Source of the DNA: G965197555 sp965197555 | GTDB taxonomy: Bacteria; Chloroflexota; Dehalococcoidia; Lucifugimonadales; UBA3495 | DNA length: 64,000 bases | Direction of reading: 5' to 3' | Assembly (NCBI GenBank): GCA_965197555.1 | Contig: OZ240213.1 | Coordinates: forward strand, 1,116,001 to 1,180,000 | Shown: positions 1 to 9,344 of the stretch, in pieces | Numbering within the stretch: position 1 is the first letter of the stretch | Layout: each line of letters starts with the position of its first letter | The notes under the pieces: model-generated | Database searches by the model: none | The model's input: only the letters and a program-made list of their open reading frames with translations | Told to the model about the DNA's origin: nothing | Translations under genes and position numbers: made by a program

Positions 1-1
1 A

Positions 2-1456
2 GTAAGGCAGGTGTCGTTCCAGCTCAGCTTTGCCGCAGTGGCAGGTATCGCCCTGGTCATGCCTTATTACAGCCGGTTACAGGAGCTTCTGCATCCGCAG
101 GGCAGGCCGGCGACGACTTGGCGACGGCTCTGGCGAAGCCAAGTCGTCGCCTGGCTTTCCGGAGGGATGTTGGTCTCAGCGGCAGCCACATTGGCCACCT
201 GGCCCATCGTGGCGCTTAGCTTCGATCGATTACCGCTAGCCGGCATATTGGTCACCTTGCTGGCCTTGCCGGCGCTACCGTATATATTGGTGGGCTCAGC
301 GGCGACTGCCCTGGCGGGCTTGGTCCATCCAGCCATTGCCCAGTCATTCGGGTGGGTTACCTGGGTACCACTCTCATACTTGATTGGACTGGTCTCGGCA
401 GCGCCCCACGCCGTTATATCCGGTGCTTGGGTTAGCTGGCCAATTCTGTGGATTTGGTATCTCATCTTGGGCGGTGGCCTTCTTCTCAACGTAGGCGGCG
501 TCAGGAGATTCCTGCTGCTCGCCCAAGCCCTAAAAAGCCAAAACTTGTTATCTATGACTGACGGAGCTTCGAGGCTGCGGCCTACAGGTAAGTCAGTGAT
601 GTTTGTATCCGTCGCTGCATTGCTGGTGGCTACCAGCATCTTTTTGTGGGTCCAGGTCTTTAGTGGGCCCGATGGAAAGCTTCACGTGTTCTTCTTCGAT
701 GTTGGTCAAGGCGACAGCACTTTGATAGTCACGCCCCAGGGACGCCAAGTCTTGATGGATGGTGGTCCCGAAGCCAGCAGCGCGGTTCGCGCTTTGCCCA
801 AGGTCATGTCAAGCTCTGACCGTACTCTGGACTTGGTTGTGTTGACACACTTAGACGCCGACCATAGCCGCGGTCTGCTGGATGCTGTTGAACGGTACCG
901 CACCGGCGCCGCCATTATAGGAATCTATGATGCATCCCACTCCATGTATCCGGAGTGGCAAGCCACCCTCGATCGGCTGGAGGCGCCGGTGATTGAGGTG
1001 AGAGAAGGTCACCAGATAGTCTTGGAGCCCGGCGTTGTTATGGAGGTGTTGAACCCGCCGGAGGAGCCGATTGGCGGAACAGCCGCTGACCAGAACAACA
1101 ATGGAATCGTGGTCCGGTTGACTCACGGCCAAGTGAGTTTTCTATTGACAGCGGACATAGAGCAACTGGCAGAATGGCACCTGGCAGACCGTGGCTCAAC
1201 GATCCAAAGCGTGGTATTGAAAGTCCCTCATCACGGGAGCAAAACATCCACCACCAGAGAGTTCTTGGACCAAGTCAAGCCGGTGGCGGCGGTTGTTTCC
1301 GCGGGGAAGGACAACCCCTTCGGTCATCCTCATCAAGAAGTGTTGGACCGGCTGGCGCAAGTTGCAGACCCGGACCTTATTTTCCGTACAGACCTGCATG
1401 GGGATATCGAGTTCATCAGCGATGGCAATAGAAATTGGGCGCGCCGAGAACGGTAG
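2..1456 (+). CDS. comEC: ComEC/Rec2-type DNA uptake protein, 3' part
   Basis: The frame is open to the left edge, so the gene is 5'-truncated by the window. What remains is the end of the polytopic competence domain (hydrophobic segments, with SFQLSFAA at the very start as in ComEC) and a C-terminal metallo-beta-lactamase-like domain. That domain begins near nt 690 with FFFDVGQGDS, has THLDADHS near nt 845 and PHHGSKTS near nt 1225. ComEC forms the inner-membrane channel for single-stranded DNA during transformation, and its MBL domain is thought to degrade the other strand. Family assignment is secure from the MBL motifs. Whether the organism is competent cannot be told from here. Confidence 0.88.
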   Translation, partial: VRQVSFQLSFAAVAGIALVMPYYSRLQELLHPQGRPATTWRRLWRSQVVAWLSGGMLVSAAATLATWPIVALSFDRLPLAGILVTLLALPALPYILVGSAATALAGLVHPAIAQSFGWVTWVPLSYLIGLVSAAPHAVISGAWVSWPILWIWYLILGGGLLLNVGGVRRFLLLAQALKSQNLLSMTDGASRLRPTGKSVMFVSVAALLVATSIFLWVQVFSGPDGKLHVFFFDVGQGDSTLIVTPQGRQVLMDGGPEASSAVRALPKVMSSSDRTLDLVVLTHLDADHSRGLLDAVERYRTGAAIIGIYDASHSMYPEWQATLDRLEAPVIEVREGHQIVLEPGVVMEVLNPPEEPIGGTAADQNNNGIVVRLTHGQVSFLLTADIEQLAEWHLADRGSTIQSVVLKVPHHGSKTSTTREFLDQVKPVAAVVSAGKDNPFGHPHQEVLDRLAQVADPDLIFRTDLHGDIEFISDGNRNWARRER

Positions 1457-1562
1457 CTGCTGGCTTTAACTAGGTGATGGTCGTGTATACTGGGTATTAG
1501 CCTGAACCTATCCAAGGCCAATCGTGGACGGCTGAAAGAGTTCCGCACTAGGAGGGGAGACA

Positions 1563-2285
1563 TTGCTTAGGGCTAATGGGAGGCGTTGGGATGAACCCAG
1601 GCCCTCCACCATTACCCCGGGTTATCAGGATGCCCCAGAAGGCTCGGCACTAATTCAAGTCGGTGCCACCAAGGTATTATGCGCCGCTACGTTGGAGGAG
1701 CGGGTCCCGCCTTTTTTGCGGGGACGGGGCCAGGGATGGGTAACCGCGGAGTACGCGATGCTACCCCGCTCTACCTCCACAAGGACCCCCAGGGACCGGG
1801 ACCAGGGCCGTATCAACGGCCGGTCTCAAGAGATTCAACGACTCATAGGGCGCTCTCTTAGGGCCGTCACCGACCTACCTGCATTGGGTGAGCGCACGGT
1901 GCAAATCGACTGTGACGTCATCGAAGCCGACGGAGGGACCAGGACCGCAGCTATCACCGGCGCCTACGTGGCCTTGTATCAGGCCACGAAGATGCTGGTG
2001 TCCAGAGGGATTCTGCCCGCCCTGCCGCTTCGTTGCTCCGTGGCAGCCATAAGCGTTGGCATCATGGATGATGAGCTATTGCTGGACATTTGCTATGAGG
2101 AGGACGCCAAAGCCCAAGCCGATTTCAACGTGGTGCTTACCGACCGCGGCGAGCTCGTTGAGTTGCAGGGTGCTACCGAGTCGGCCCCTTTCCCCCGCCA
2201 CCGTGTGGTCGATGTGTTGGCGCTGGCCGCCCGGGGCGTCGAACCTCTCTTCAAAGCGCAAAGGGAAGTTGTCCGTAGTTTGTGA
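1563..2285 (+). CDS. rph: Ribonuclease PH
   Basis: A 240-residue protein, the usual RNase PH length. It is a phosphorolytic 3'-5' exoribonuclease that trims tRNA 3' ends. Family hallmarks are visible in order: GRGQGWVTAEYAMLPRST (about residues 53-70), GRSQEIQRLIGRSLR, QIDCDVIEADGGTRTAAITG and a C-terminal half ending LLDICYEEDAKAQADFN. The start is TTG, chosen because AGGAGGGG lies just upstream and the next residues LRANGRRWDEPRP are the conserved N-terminus. It follows comEC in the same direction after about 106 nt, which contains a possible TATACT -10 box. Confidence 0.95.
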   Translation: MLRANGRRWDEPRPSTITPGYQDAPEGSALIQVGATKVLCAATLEERVPPFLRGRGQGWVTAEYAMLPRSTSTRTPRDRDQGRINGRSQEIQRLIGRSLRAVTDLPALGERTVQIDCDVIEADGGTRTAAITGAYVALYQATKMLVSRGILPALPLRCSVAAISVGIMDDELLLDICYEEDAKAQADFNVVLTDRGELVELQGATESAPFPRHRVVDVLALAARGVEPLFKAQREVVRSL

Positions 2286-2398
2286 GCCCCCTTGATAAGG
2301 CCAGCGTCCTCCTGATTGTCTGACTTTATTTTCTAACTTTCCATCGGCCCATTCCCGGCCCGGACTACTTCCAGCCTTCTAGACGGAGCAAGCACCAA

Positions 2399-3610
2399 TT
2401 GAAGGCGTTGCAGGCTTTCAGCTTGTTGGCTCTCCTAGCGGCAATCGTCGCTGTGGGTTGTACTGGAGTTGCTTCGACGGCCACAAGAGCTCCCTCTCCG
2501 ACACTCACACCTACTCTCTTCCTTGAAACCCCAACTCCTATGCCCGCTCAGCCCACCCCAAAGCCCACAAAGGTTGAGACTGCCACTCCTGCCCCGACCG
2601 CGACACCGCCGCTTGCACCAACGTCTACGCCGGATTCACCCGCCCCTGTAACGATGTTGCAGCTACCCAACGTGGCCGACACCGTAGAACGCGTTCGGCC
2701 CGCAGTGGTATCAATCTCCGCCGAAGTGGTCACGACGAGCGTCTTTGGACCTAGGTATCGATACGGAACCGGCACAGGAGTGATATTTCAGCCGGAAGGC
2801 TTGATTCTCACCAATAACCACGTCATACAAGACGCCCAGACAATCTTAATAACGATGGATGATGGCACCGAGGTAACAGCGGAAGTCGTTGGCGCCGATA
2901 AGCTGTCCGATCTTGCTGTCATCAGAATCCCCGGGGAAAATCATCCCCATCTGCCCCTCACAGTAGACCTTCCAACGCGGGTTGGCGATTGGGTGATCGC
3001 AGTGGGTAATGCACTGGCGCTACCCGGAGGCCCAACGGTTACGGTAGGGGTAGTCTCGGCCCTGGGAAGGTCCCGGGAAGCCATTGGGGGAGTCACGCTG
3101 AACGACCTCATACAAACCGACACAGCATTCAATCCCGGGAACAGCGGTGGTCCCCTGGTAAACTTGGAGGGAGCGCTGCTCGGAATCAATACCGCTGTAC
3201 GGCGGACCTCAAGGAGCGGTTTGCCGGTGGTAGGTATTGGCTTCGCGATCAATATGGAAACAGCAGCTCGGGTGGCCAAGCACCTGATCGAATCGGGGCG
3301 GGTACCCTGGGCTTACATGGGCACCGTCCTTGGGGACGTTACACCGGAGACCGCGAATCAGTCGGGTCTTCCGGACCGGAAGGGCGTGGTGATACTTAGA
3401 GTCGGTGCGGGCACTCCCGCGGACCATGCTGGTATTCGTCCGGGTGACATATTGCGAAGTGCGGATGGACACGAGGTTCCGACGGCCAGAGACCTTGTCA
3501 GGCTGCTGAGGCAGGAATTTCGCGCTGGTCAGGAAATCGTGTTGGAGCTATTCCGGGACAGTTCCCTGGAAACAATCACCTTGACCCTAGGAGTGCGGCC
3601 ATCGGATTAA
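2399..3610 (+). CDS. HtrA/DegP-like S1C serine protease, lipoprotein
   Basis: A 403-residue trypsin-like protease with a PDZ domain, probably acting in protein quality control outside the membrane. The N-terminus is a hydrophobic signal ending in a lipobox (AVGC, Cys about 22), followed by a Ser/Thr/Pro-rich linker to about residue 85. The triad is visible: His about 141 in NNHV, Asp about 170 in SDLAV, Ser about 248 in NPGNSGGPLVN. The C-terminal 100 residues are one PDZ domain (GTPADHAGIRPGDIL). The start is TTG at the signal peptide. The neighbours do not suggest a specific substrate. Confidence 0.92.
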   Translation: MKALQAFSLLALLAAIVAVGCTGVASTATRAPSPTLTPTLFLETPTPMPAQPTPKPTKVETATPAPTATPPLAPTSTPDSPAPVTMLQLPNVADTVERVRPAVVSISAEVVTTSVFGPRYRYGTGTGVIFQPEGLILTNNHVIQDAQTILITMDDGTEVTAEVVGADKLSDLAVIRIPGENHPHLPLTVDLPTRVGDWVIAVGNALALPGGPTVTVGVVSALGRSREAIGGVTLNDLIQTDTAFNPGNSGGPLVNLEGALLGINTAVRRTSRSGLPVVGIGFAINMETAARVAKHLIESGRVPWAYMGTVLGDVTPETANQSGLPDRKGVVILRVGAGTPADHAGIRPGDILRSADGHEVPTARDLVRLLRQEFRAGQEIVLELFRDSSLETITLTLGVRPSD

Positions 3611-3720
3611 GCCCTTCTTCTGGCGAAGGATATGCTAGCGGCGCCACCGTTCCGGGCAACCCGCAAACCACAAGTCAGAGTTCTATCCTTGGCCGGCTAG
3701 CCTGCGTCAAGCGGTTGACT

Positions 3721-6378
3721 TTATATCTCACGTCCATTGTCGTCGAGTAATACAAGAGGAATCCCCAACTCCCGTAGCCCGGGCTCTACGGTTTGACGGT
3801 CGCCAACCACAAGAATCTTGAGGTGTTCTGGCTTCACGGTTTGGGCAGCGATAGCGTGGACCTCATCCAAGGTTACGCTCTCAACTCTATCCTTGACCCT
3901 TAGGAAATAGTCGTCGGGCAAATCGTAGTGCACCAACTGCATCAGGTGATTCATCACCTGGCCGGACCGCTCGAAGCTGGCCGGGTAGCCCTGGAGGATT
4001 CCTGCTTTGGCAGCGTCCAATTCTTCTTGTGTAATGGGCCGATCACCGCTGACGTCCCGCCACTCTCGCAGCGTTTCCACCACTGACTCCTTCGTTACTT
4101 CGGTCTGGACGCTGCCGCCAGCCCAGAACAAGGAAGGGCCGTGGTGCCAGAGCACCGTCGAGTTGAACCCGTAACTATACCCCTTATCCTGTCTTAGGTT
4201 CTGGTTTAGCCGTGCTGAGAATTGGCCCCCGAATGCGTAATTCAGCAACGTCAGGCCAAAGTAGTCCGGGTGCTTTCGGGGAATGGTAGGGTGCACCGCC
4301 CGCAGCACCGATTGAGGAGCGGACGGTCTGTCGACCAAATAGATGGCAGCGACGCTATCAGGGCCACTTGTTGAGGTGTCCACAGGAACCGGCGGAACTT
4401 GTGACACGGCCTGCCAATCTCCCAGAGCGCCCTTGGCCCGATCAACCACTTCATCCAGGGACACATCCCCAACGACGATCAAGGTCGCCCCAGCGGGACC
4501 GTAGCTTCGCCGGAACTGGTCCATCACGTCGTTGCGGGTAAGGGCCGCCACTGCTGCTTCCGTGCCCTGTATGGGATGGCCGTAGCCCGACTCGGCAGAG
4601 AAAACAAGCCCCGAGGTTATTTGTTCGGCTACTCCACCGGGATCGTCTTTAAGACGGCGCAGGTCGGTCAGGTGCTCTCTTCTGATCCTTTCCAGTTCAT
4701 GTTCCGGGAAGGTCGGATGCTTAACTAGGTCCGCAATCAATCCCAGGCCAGTGGTCCAATGCCGCGCCATGGTCTCGGTAGCCAGCAATGTGTATTCCCG
4801 CCGCACGTCGGTAGACAGCCGTGCGCCGAGGAACTCAAACGCTGATGCGACTTCCTGGCTGGATAGGCTTTCAGTGCCTTCGGCCAGAAGTTGAGCGGTG
4901 AAGCTGGCCAACCCCGGGAGACCAATGGGATCGGTTGCTGCACCGGAAGGCAACATAAGCCCGAAGGCCACGATTGGTATCGTTGGCTGCTCCACCACCA
5001 CTACGCTGAGACCATTGTCCAATCGCTGGCGCAGCGGCACCGGCGGGGTGAATGAAGGCTCCTTGGTTGGGGGAGGCATGACGGTGCGGTCCACAACGGC
5101 TGGCGCAGGCTCCAGGGAGCTCTCAGGCAACACCCGTAGCCTCACCTGGCGGTGGTTGAGCACCGACTCAAAAACACGAACGATGTCATCCTGTTGAACG
5201 GAAAGGTACCTCTCCAGGCTGGACTCCACGGCCCCTGGGTCGCCGGCGAATACATTGAAATGGTTCAACTGGTCGGCTCGGCCACCAAATCCCCCGATCC
5301 GTGTCAATTGACGAATGTGTGATGCTTCTATGCGGTTCTTGGCCCTGGTTATTTCCTCTTCGGTAGGCGGCTCTCGGCCAACTCGGGCGACTTCGGCGTC
5401 GACGGCGTCTTCGACTTTGGACAATGGTTGGCCTTCCGCGGCGGTTACCTGGATAGAAAACTGGCCGGCTATCTCCGCTGGGTAGTAGCGGACCAGGGCG
5501 CTCTGCGCGATCTGCTGTTCATAGACCAAGGAACGGTGCAACCGGGACGTCAGACCGTCGGCCAGAATGACTTGGAGTAGCTCCAGAGGGGCGTCATCCG
5601 GGTCGAAATCCGGGGGAGTGGGCCAGGTGACGTAAAGCCTGGGCAAGGACACTTTGTCCCGCATCTCCAGTTCTACCCTGCCCGCCAAGGCCGAGTCTTG
5701 TCGGCCTCTTCTTGCCAGGGGAGGCCCCGGTGGCAAGTCGCCGAAATAGCGGTTGGCCAACTCCAGCGCTTGGTCGCGTTCGATGTCGCCGGCGATAGCC
5801 AAGCTGGCGTTGGACGGCGAATAGTAGCGGCGGAAGAAGTCCATTACATCATCCAAACTCGCTGCGTCCAAGTCTTCCTGGGATCCGATGGTCATCCAAT
5901 GGTAGGGGTGAGGGTCGGGGAACAGGGCCCCTTGGATGTGCGAATAAGCCATGCCGTAGGGGCGGTTTTCGTAGGTCTGCCGCCGCTCGTTCTTGACTAC
6001 GTCTCGCTGGATGTCGAAGCGCTGCTGGTCCAAGGCCTCCAGCAAGTACCCCATGCGGTCCGCTTCCAGCCATAAGGCCAGTTCCAGGTAATTGGTGGGG
6101 ATATCCTCCCAATAGTTGGTCCGGTCCGATGTGGTGGAACCGTTGAGGGAAGCCCCGGCTTTTTGCAATGGTTCGAAATGGCTGCGGTTGTGATGTTTGC
6201 TGCCTTCGAACATAACATGCTCGAAGAGATGAGCGAACCCGGTCCGGCCGGCCTCCTCGTCTTTGGAGCCTACGTGGTACCAGACGTTGACCGCCACCAA
6301 TGGAATTGAATGGTCCTCGTGGAGGATGACGTCAAGACCGTTGGAGAGAGTGGTTTTATCGAAGGGGACGGATACCAT
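3721..6378 (-). CDS. M16 family zinc peptidase, two tandem domains fused
   Basis: An approximately 885-residue protein. The first M16 domain carries the inverted zinc motif H50-x-x-E53-H54 (HLFEH) and the downstream NERRQTYENRPYG region with the third ligand. The second domain starts near residue 440 (LDNGLSVVVVEQ) and lacks HxxEH, as expected for the inactive partner of a M16B pair; here both halves are in one chain. It probably degrades peptides in or outside the cytoplasm. I start at the ATG at 6378 because GAGGTG lies upstream; a TTG 18 nt earlier is possible. It is convergent with the HtrA gene, and no signal peptide is evident. Confidence 0.9.
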   Translation of the reverse strand: MVSVPFDKTTLSNGLDVILHEDHSIPLVAVNVWYHVGSKDEEAGRTGFAHLFEHVMFEGSKHHNRSHFEPLQKAGASLNGSTTSDRTNYWEDIPTNYLELALWLEADRMGYLLEALDQQRFDIQRDVVKNERRQTYENRPYGMAYSHIQGALFPDPHPYHWMTIGSQEDLDAASLDDVMDFFRRYYSPSNASLAIAGDIERDQALELANRYFGDLPPGPPLARRGRQDSALAGRVELEMRDKVSLPRLYVTWPTPPDFDPDDAPLELLQVILADGLTSRLHRSLVYEQQIAQSALVRYYPAEIAGQFSIQVTAAEGQPLSKVEDAVDAEVARVGREPPTEEEITRAKNRIEASHIRQLTRIGGFGGRADQLNHFNVFAGDPGAVESSLERYLSVQQDDIVRVFESVLNHRQVRLRVLPESSLEPAPAVVDRTVMPPPTKEPSFTPPVPLRQRLDNGLSVVVVEQPTIPIVAFGLMLPSGAATDPIGLPGLASFTAQLLAEGTESLSSQEVASAFEFLGARLSTDVRREYTLLATETMARHWTTGLGLIADLVKHPTFPEHELERIRREHLTDLRRLKDDPGGVAEQITSGLVFSAESGYGHPIQGTEAAVAALTRNDVMDQFRRSYGPAGATLIVVGDVSLDEVVDRAKGALGDWQAVSQVPPVPVDTSTSGPDSVAAIYLVDRPSAPQSVLRAVHPTIPRKHPDYFGLTLLNYAFGGQFSARLNQNLRQDKGYSYGFNSTVLWHHGPSLFWAGGSVQTEVTKESVVETLREWRDVSGDRPITQEELDAAKAGILQGYPASFERSGQVMNHLMQLVHYDLPDDYFLRVKDRVESVTLDEVHAIAAQTVKPEHLKILVVGDRQTVEPGLRELGIPLVLLDDNGREI

Positions 6379-6512
6379 GAGTTGAGCGCACCTCAATCCC
6401 TAGAGCGGCCCTACGCTGCCCTACGGAAGATTTAGGCCAGGCCCTCAAGGCCGAATTGGACGGCCGTCAGGAGGCCAAGAACCGCGGTTTCAAGACGCCA
6501 CAATTGGTGTGT

Positions 6513-6535
6513 CCGGCCAGTTAGCGGCTGGCCGG
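6513..6535. terminator. Strong hairpin between two minus-strand genes
   Basis: CCGGCCAG and CTGGCCGG form a perfect 8-bp stem around a 7-nt loop, between the end of the PNPOx-like gene and the start of the M16 peptidase gene. The sequence TTGTGTTT follows on the plus strand, while the minus side has no U-run. It is therefore a weak intrinsic terminator at best for the minus-strand gene. Confidence 0.4.
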
Positions 6536-6554
6536 TTGTGTTTACGGGATTGAA

Positions 6555-7133
6555 CTAAGAGATATGGGTGTCCCGGTCCGGAATCGGCCTGTTGGCCATG
6601 TTGCCTTGGATCTCGTCCACACCCCAAAGCTTAGAGAACTTCAACGCTCTAGGGCAGTGGGTGTAAGCTTCAGCTACTTCGATGATCATCCCTTGCAGGT
6701 GCTTGGAATTGTCGTCCAGCTCGTAGAGAGCCAGCTCCACGTTCTGGTGCGCTAGCTCCTCTTGGCTGACGATAGTTACCGAGCCATTAACCCTAACTGT
6801 GTCGTTCAGCCCTGGGATAAGGAAGATAAGGCCTACGTTGGGATTTCCATCCACGTTTTGATAAGACTGAAACAGCTTATTGCCAGCAACATCCGGAAAA
6901 AGTAGGTGCTTGTCATCTAGCACCTTGACGAAACCCGGCTTGCCGCCCTTGGGAGACGCGTCACACTGCCCGGCGGTGCCACTGGTAGCCATCACTGCGA
7001 ATGGTGAGTTCTGAATGAATTCCTGGACGTAAGGGGTCATGAAATCCTTAACCTTGGTAACGGCTCTACTCCCAGGTAAGCCGAAGCTCTCTCGAAAGCG
7101 GTTGGTTTCCACCGTCTCATCAGTGGTCGTCAT
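6555..7133 (-). CDS. Pyridoxamine 5'-phosphate oxidase-like FMN-binding protein
   Basis: A 192-residue single-domain split-barrel flavoprotein. Typical features are FAVMATSGTAGQCDASPKGG near residue 50, the strand FVKVLDDKHLLFPD, and NPNVGLIFLIPG with the DTVRVNG segment. Such proteins bind FMN (sometimes F420 or haem) and are mostly of unknown substrate; this is not the dedicated PdxH enzyme. The ATG at 7133 is chosen over the GTG 6 nt upstream because GAGGAG sits at proper spacing. It stands alone between the M16 peptidase gene and the cobalamin operon on the same strand. Confidence 0.85.
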   Translation of the reverse strand: MTTTDETVETNRFRESFGLPGSRAVTKVKDFMTPYVQEFIQNSPFAVMATSGTAGQCDASPKGGKPGFVKVLDDKHLLFPDVAGNKLFQSYQNVDGNPNVGLIFLIPGLNDTVRVNGSVTIVSQEELAHQNVELALYELDDNSKHLQGMIIEVAEAYTHCPRALKFSKLWGVDEIQGNMANRPIPDRDTHIS

Positions 7134-7184
7134 CAGCACTCCTCAAGATTTGGCTGGGCATAATTCTACCCATCATGGAATTAA

Positions 7185-8381
7185 TCAGCAAGCAGAGTAC
7201 CGTTCTGCCGCCCCGGGAGTCGCCAATAGCTCAACGATAACAGCCACGAGGCGTTCACAGTCTACCAGCGGTCTGGCGCCGATTCGGACGAATTCACGGA
7301 GTCCGAAAGATGAGCAGTCCCGGACAAAAAGGCCCCGGCGGGCCAAATCATGCCTCCAGACCGCGGCGTTTCCGACCCTGACCAGCAGAAAGTTGGCGGC
7401 CGAAGGTAGTACCTCAAATCCGAGGCCGGATAGGCTGGACGTCAGGCGCTCCTTGGCCACCGAGACCGCTGCTCTCGCCTTGGATAGATAATCAGGGTCG
7501 CCCAAAACTGCTTCCCCAGCCGCTTGGGCAAAGGCATTGACGCTCCAGTCGGGCTGGAAGCGGGCCAGACGGGCGATTATGCGCTGTGGTGCCAAGGCGT
7601 ATCCTAACCGCAAGCCGGTTAGGGCGTAGTCTTTGGTGAGGGACCGCACAATCACCACTTGGCCATGGTCCACTAGGTCCTGGCTATTCCACGGTTCTTC
7701 GACGAATGAAACATAAGCCTCGTCGATGATAAGCAATGATCCCGCCTCAGCCGCGGCACCCGCTAGACCGTCTACCTCCGACTTGTTCAGGTATACCCCT
7801 GTGGGGTTGTTGGGATTGCATAGGAAAACCAGAGTGGGCTGGAGGCGTTTTATTCTTCGGCCCGCTTCCTTCAGGTCCCATCGAAAACCGGACTTGGCGT
7901 CCGCCTGAAGGTAGTGGATATCGGCGCCCGCCAGCGAGCAAGCTCCGGAGTACTCCCCATAGGTAGGAGTTAGCAGAAAGGCGGCATTCGCAGAGCTTGA
8001 ATGTTGCTGTGACAGATAAACGCGAGCCAACAAATGGATTATTTCGGTGGAGCCGTTCCCCACCAGGATGCTCTCAGGCCGGATGTCCCCTGACCGAGGG
8101 AACTGTTCGGTCAATTTTCTGGACAGGGTTTCGCGGAGGGCCAGGCATTGGGGGTCGGGATAAGCGCCCAGGTCCACATTCCTCATGGCGTTCCAAACCG
8201 CCGTCGGCGGGCCGATGGGACTGATACTGGCGCTGAAATCCACCACTTCATCGGGCCGCAGTCCCAGGGAACGCAGTTCGCCGGGCGTGACGCCGCCGTG
8301 CACCGGACGGACCCCTTCCGCAGCAGTCCTTAAAGGGCGCTCAGAGTCTTCTATATCAGGCATCGGATCAGAAGGCGCCAT
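7185..8381 (-). CDS. cobD: PLP-dependent aminotransferase, probable L-threonine-O-3-phosphate decarboxylase CobD
   Basis: A 398-residue fold-type I PLP enzyme of the HisC/CobD group. Visible features are DFSASISPIGPP at the N-terminus (typical of CobD), VGNGSTEIIHLLARVY, CNPNNPTGVYL, IIDEAYVSF and the PLP lysine in SLTKDYALTGLRLGYA. Sequence alone does not cleanly separate HisC from CobD. The start overlaps the end of cbiB by 14 nt and it is the last gene of the cobalamin operon, which favours CobD, the source of the (R)-1-amino-2-propanol O-2-phosphate arm that CbiB attaches. Confidence 0.82.
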   Translation of the reverse strand: MAPSDPMPDIEDSERPLRTAAEGVRPVHGGVTPGELRSLGLRPDEVVDFSASISPIGPPTAVWNAMRNVDLGAYPDPQCLALRETLSRKLTEQFPRSGDIRPESILVGNGSTEIIHLLARVYLSQQHSSSANAAFLLTPTYGEYSGACSLAGADIHYLQADAKSGFRWDLKEAGRRIKRLQPTLVFLCNPNNPTGVYLNKSEVDGLAGAAAEAGSLLIIDEAYVSFVEEPWNSQDLVDHGQVVIVRSLTKDYALTGLRLGYALAPQRIIARLARFQPDWSVNAFAQAAGEAVLGDPDYLSKARAAVSVAKERLTSSLSGLGFEVLPSAANFLLVRVGNAAVWRHDLARRGLFVRDCSSFGLREFVRIGARPLVDCERLVAVIVELLATPGAAERYSAC

Positions 8382-9321
8382 GACGTAAATAGGAGATGGC
8401 CAGAGCCACTATCAAGGCCATGAACCCGACAAAGTACATACTCTGGACGGCCCGCGCGATATCCTTCACCTCCAGAGGCCGGGTGCAGTCTCCTAACTGG
8501 TATCCTCCTTCGGGCGATGTCTTCTCCAGCTTCACGCCCAGTGCACCGGCCATCCCGCTCATAGTCCAACCGGCATTGGGACTCTCGGTCCTGCGGTGGT
8601 CTCGCCACATGATACGCAACGCAGCCGGTGCTTTTTGGCCGGGTAAGAAAAAGCTGCCAACCACCAGCAGCAACGCCGATAACCGAGCCGGGACCAAGTT
8701 TGCCAAATCATCCAGCCGCGCTGAAGCCTTGCCCAGGTATTCGTAGTACCCATGATAGCCCAGCATACTGTCCAGGGTGTTGATGGCCCTGTATGCCACT
8801 GCGCCGGGGAGCCCGAACAGAGCGAAAAACAACCAGGGTCCTACAAAGCTGTCGGTCATATTTTCGGATACCGACTCCACGGCGGCTCCAGTGGCCTGTT
8901 CCTGATTGAGAGTGGTGGTATCCCGGCTCACCAGCGACCGCAGGGAGTTCCTTGCCCCGGCAACGTCCCCGTTGGTCAATAGTGAAGCCACTCGGGCTGC
9001 TGCTTGGTGTAGCATTCTTATGGCGAAAGTAGTCTTTAGCATGGAGGCGCCCACCAGAACGTAGGCCAAATCGTGGACGCTGTGCAACCCGAGGGCCGCA
9101 AAGTAAGCAGCAGCGGTCCAGACCCCAACAACAACCAGTGCCAACACAGCGCCGCCCACTGCGGCCTGGACTCCAACCTTGGGCGCTGCTTTCTCGGCTA
9201 GACTGATTGTAGCGCCGATCCAGGCTGTGGGGTGCAACCTATTAGGGACCTCACCCATCGCTAGGTCCAAGGCCACCGCCAACACTAGGACGGCCAGATC
9301 ATCGGGTAAGTCCAGCATCAT
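8368..9321 (-). CDS. cbiB: Adenosylcobinamide-phosphate synthase CbiB
   Basis: A 317-residue integral membrane protein that joins adenosylcobyric acid to aminopropanol (phosphate). Markers are DLAMGEVPNRLHPTAWIG near the N-terminus, LVSRDTTTLNQ, VESVSENMTDSFVGPW, and the C-terminal AGWTMSGMAGALGVKLEK and YQLGDC. Several hydrophobic segments are present, the last just before the stop. The open frame extends far upstream across cobS, but the paired ATG codons at 9319-9321 lie immediately before the conserved N-terminus, so I start there. It is 23 nt after cobS and overlaps cobD. Confidence 0.92.
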   Translation of the reverse strand: MMLDLPDDLAVLVLAVALDLAMGEVPNRLHPTAWIGATISLAEKAAPKVGVQAAVGGAVLALVVVGVWTAAAYFAALGLHSVHDLAYVLVGASMLKTTFAIRMLHQAAARVASLLTNGDVAGARNSLRSLVSRDTTTLNQEQATGAAVESVSENMTDSFVGPWLFFALFGLPGAVAYRAINTLDSMLGYHGYYEYLGKASARLDDLANLVPARLSALLLVVGSFFLPGQKAPAALRIMWRDHRRTESPNAGWTMSGMAGALGVKLEKTSPEGGYQLGDCTRPLEVKDIARAVQSMYFVGFMALIVALAISYLRHGAF

Positions 9322-9344
9322 GCAGTCGTTCGCGCGGTGACCGT